Below are positions 22,773 to 23,715 of a stretch of 23,715 nt of DNA, piece by piece; within the stretch, counting starts at the first letter, position 1, and the number at the start of each line of letters is the position of its first letter. Below the pieces are notes generated by a model. It was not told the origin of the DNA and ran no database searches. It was given only the letters and a program-made list of their open reading frames with translations. The stretch spans positions 1 through 23,715 of the forward strand of contig DHKB01000032.1 in NCBI GenBank assembly GCA_002407045.1, written 5' to 3'. This DNA is from Candidatus Bruticola papionis (GTDB taxonomy: Bacteria > Vulcanimicrobiota > Xenobia > Xenobiales > Xenobiaceae). The translations under genes and the position numbers were made by a program.

Positions 22773-23354
22773 GTGAAAGGCATAGAAAAAAAGATGGCTC
22801 CTCAAAACGTTAAAGCAAATGAAGCTCAAAATATCAATTGCCAAGACAATATCAATATAGGCAATTCAAGTGCTTTAGAGGCCACAGCCAGCACAGCAGA
22901 AGCGTTTGTCTCAAGTCACGACAGCAATTTTGAGTGCCATTTTCCTGAACATACCCCAGGAGCCATCCGTTTAAATGCCATAAAAGCAGCCAAACAGTGG
23001 CCTGTAAAATTAAAACTGGTGCCAGATAAGGCTGAATTTTTCGATGAAGCTAAGTTGCTTTTAGCTGCCGACTGTGCATCTTGTACCTATGCCTCTTTTT
23101 ATAAAGATTATATCCACGGACGCACTGTTTTAATAAGTTGTCCTAAGTTCGACAATCATCAGGAATGCTGTCAAAAGTTAAGCAATATTTTGCAAAACAA
23201 CAACATCAGAAGCTTGATGGTTGTCCGCATGGATGCTCCTTGCTGCGCCCCCTTGGAGCAAATGGCTATAGAAGCCCTTAATAATAGCGGAAAGTTTATT
23301 CCTTGGCAAGTAGTTAAAATTTCTACCGATAGAGAAATTTCAGAGCAAAGGTAG
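22773..23354 (+). CDS. Fe-S cluster protein family C-terminal domain, lacking the ferredoxin module
   Basis: 193 residues from GTG 22773, or 186 from ATG 22794; neither start has a strong ribosome-binding site, though AAAGG lies 13 bases before the ATG. Numbering from that ATG, residues about 55-180 match the region that follows a 4Fe-4S ferredoxin domain in a protein family common in anaerobes: QWPVKLKLVPDKAEFF, LLLAADCASCTYASFYKDYIHGR, TVLISCPKFDN, LSNILQNNNIRSLMVVRMDAPCC. Conserved cysteines are Cys94, Cys116 and Cys150-Cys151, plus an extra CxxC (94-97) and a Cys125-Cys126 pair. The N-terminal CxxCxxC cluster-binding domain of the family is absent, replaced by about 50 Asn/Ala/Ser-rich residues. 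Whether it still holds a cluster or metal is unknown. It lies 16 bases after the double TerD gene and 11 before the TetR gene. Confidence 0.75.
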   Translation: MKGIEKKMAPQNVKANEAQNINCQDNINIGNSSALEATASTAEAFVSSHDSNFECHFPEHTPGAIRLNAIKAAKQWPVKLKLVPDKAEFFDEAKLLLAADCASCTYASFYKDYIHGRTVLISCPKFDNHQECCQKLSNILQNNNIRSLMVVRMDAPCCAPLEQMAIEALNNSGKFIPWQVVKISTDREISEQR

Positions 23355-23365
23355 CTTGGGGCAAA

Positions 23366-23715
23366 ATGGGAAAGATATTACGCCGCAAAGATATACAAAT
23401 TGACGAGGAGCCTGTTCGTCCTAAAAAGAGCAAGACAACTGATACTGCTCTAAAGCTTAGTTCTTGCGAAAAAAAGAACCGGGCCGAATTAGCCTTGAAG
23501 CGTAAGGAACAGATCTTACAAGCGGCTTTACGTGTTTTTGCCCGTTCCGGTTCCAAGCAAGCTACCAATCAAGCTATCGCCAAAGAGGCTGGATTTTCTT
23601 CGCCGGCTCTTATTTATCACTATTTTACAGATCGTCAAGATCTTTTGGTTCAAGTTGTCAGAAGGTTTCACCCTATCGTTCATTTCTTAGAAGAAGCTGA
23701 ACGGCAAGATTTAGA
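23366..23715 (+). CDS. TetR-family transcriptional regulator, C-terminus cut by window edge
   Basis: 116 residues are visible before the right edge. After a basic, charged N-terminal extension of about 40 residues (RRKDIQIDEEPVRPKKSK), which is longer than usual, the TetR DNA-binding domain appears: KRKEQILQAALRVFARSGSKQATNQAIAKEAGFSSPALIYHYFTDRQDLLVQVV (about 45-98). The helix-turn-helix covers about residues 67-86, and the YHYF signature is intact. The ligand-binding domain is mostly outside the window. GGGG lies about 4 bases before the ATG, and the gene follows the Fe-S-family gene by only 11 bases, so it is probably in the same transcript and may regulate it. Nearby dyads at 17275-17292 and 17397-17414 are candidate targets, but this is a guess. 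Confidence 0.9.
   Translation, partial: MGKILRRKDIQIDEEPVRPKKSKTTDTALKLSSCEKKNRAELALKRKEQILQAALRVFARSGSKQATNQAIAKEAGFSSPALIYHYFTDRQDLLVQVVRRFHPIVHFLEEAERQDL

Noticed and set aside
12068..23715. Classic tellurite-resistance operon or plasmid-borne transfer
   Set aside because: TerC, TerB, TerA and the usual ATP-grasp genes are not seen, and no transposase, integrase or att-like repeats flank the island, so neither a full ter operon nor recent mobility can be claimed.

Overview
The window looks like a chromosomal segment of a bacterium with moderately low GC, Shine-Dalgarno-led genes and occasional GTG/TTG starts. Several traits point away from Proteobacteria and toward a deep-branching or Cyanobacteria-affiliated lineage such as Melainabacteria/Vampirovibrionia: a very long TPR protein, a CarD-type RNA polymerase regulator, a PilC/GspF protein, a secreted EF-hand protein with an RTX-toxin-like tail, and an anaerobe-type Fe-S domain. 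That placement is an inference and weakly held. No rRNA, tRNA, CRISPR array, insertion sequence or prophage was seen.

Left part (1-11.8 kb) is mostly housekeeping. A minus-strand giant TPR protein runs off the left edge (1-2456). It is followed on the plus strand by a GNAT acetyltransferase, mtnA (methionine salvage) and holA (DNA polymerase III delta). A 620-bp gene-free but highly structured stretch (5594-6217) separates holA from a psuK-like PfkB kinase and a CarD-family regulator. Next comes a family 2 glycosyltransferase whose frame is broken exactly at a (GGAA)5 tetranucleotide repeat; loss of one unit would restore a 334-residue protein, so this is a candidate phase-variable locus. A minus-strand S41 carboxyl-terminal protease and a divergent PilC/GspF inner-membrane pilus or secretion protein close this part.

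Right part (12-23.7 kb) is a calcium/Ter stress island. On the minus strand are a secreted EF-hand protein, a canonical TerD and a PMCA-like Ca2+ P-type ATPase, each followed by its own terminator. Divergent from the ATPase is a plus-strand set of four consecutive genes starting with a divergent TerD domain: TerD+vWA with a lost MIDAS, TerD with a basic tail, TerD+vWA with an intact MIDAS (TerF-like), and TerD+long P/A/S/T-rich linker+canonical TerD. Tight spacing then links an Fe-S-family C-terminal domain protein and a TetR regulator (cut by the right edge).

Taken together, the right half reads as a Ca2+-centred envelope/stress module: Ca2+ export (ATPase), Ca2+-binding scaffold proteins (TerD), vWA adaptor proteins, a secreted Ca2+-binding protein, and a local TetR-type regulator. 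Individual families are known from tellurite/stress Ter systems; the paralog pair with live and dead vWA, the double-TerD protein and the attached Fe-S-family and TetR genes are the parts that look least described. The 407-bp divergent region between the two arms holds nested inverted repeats and a TATAAT overlapping a dyad, a plausible control point for the island.
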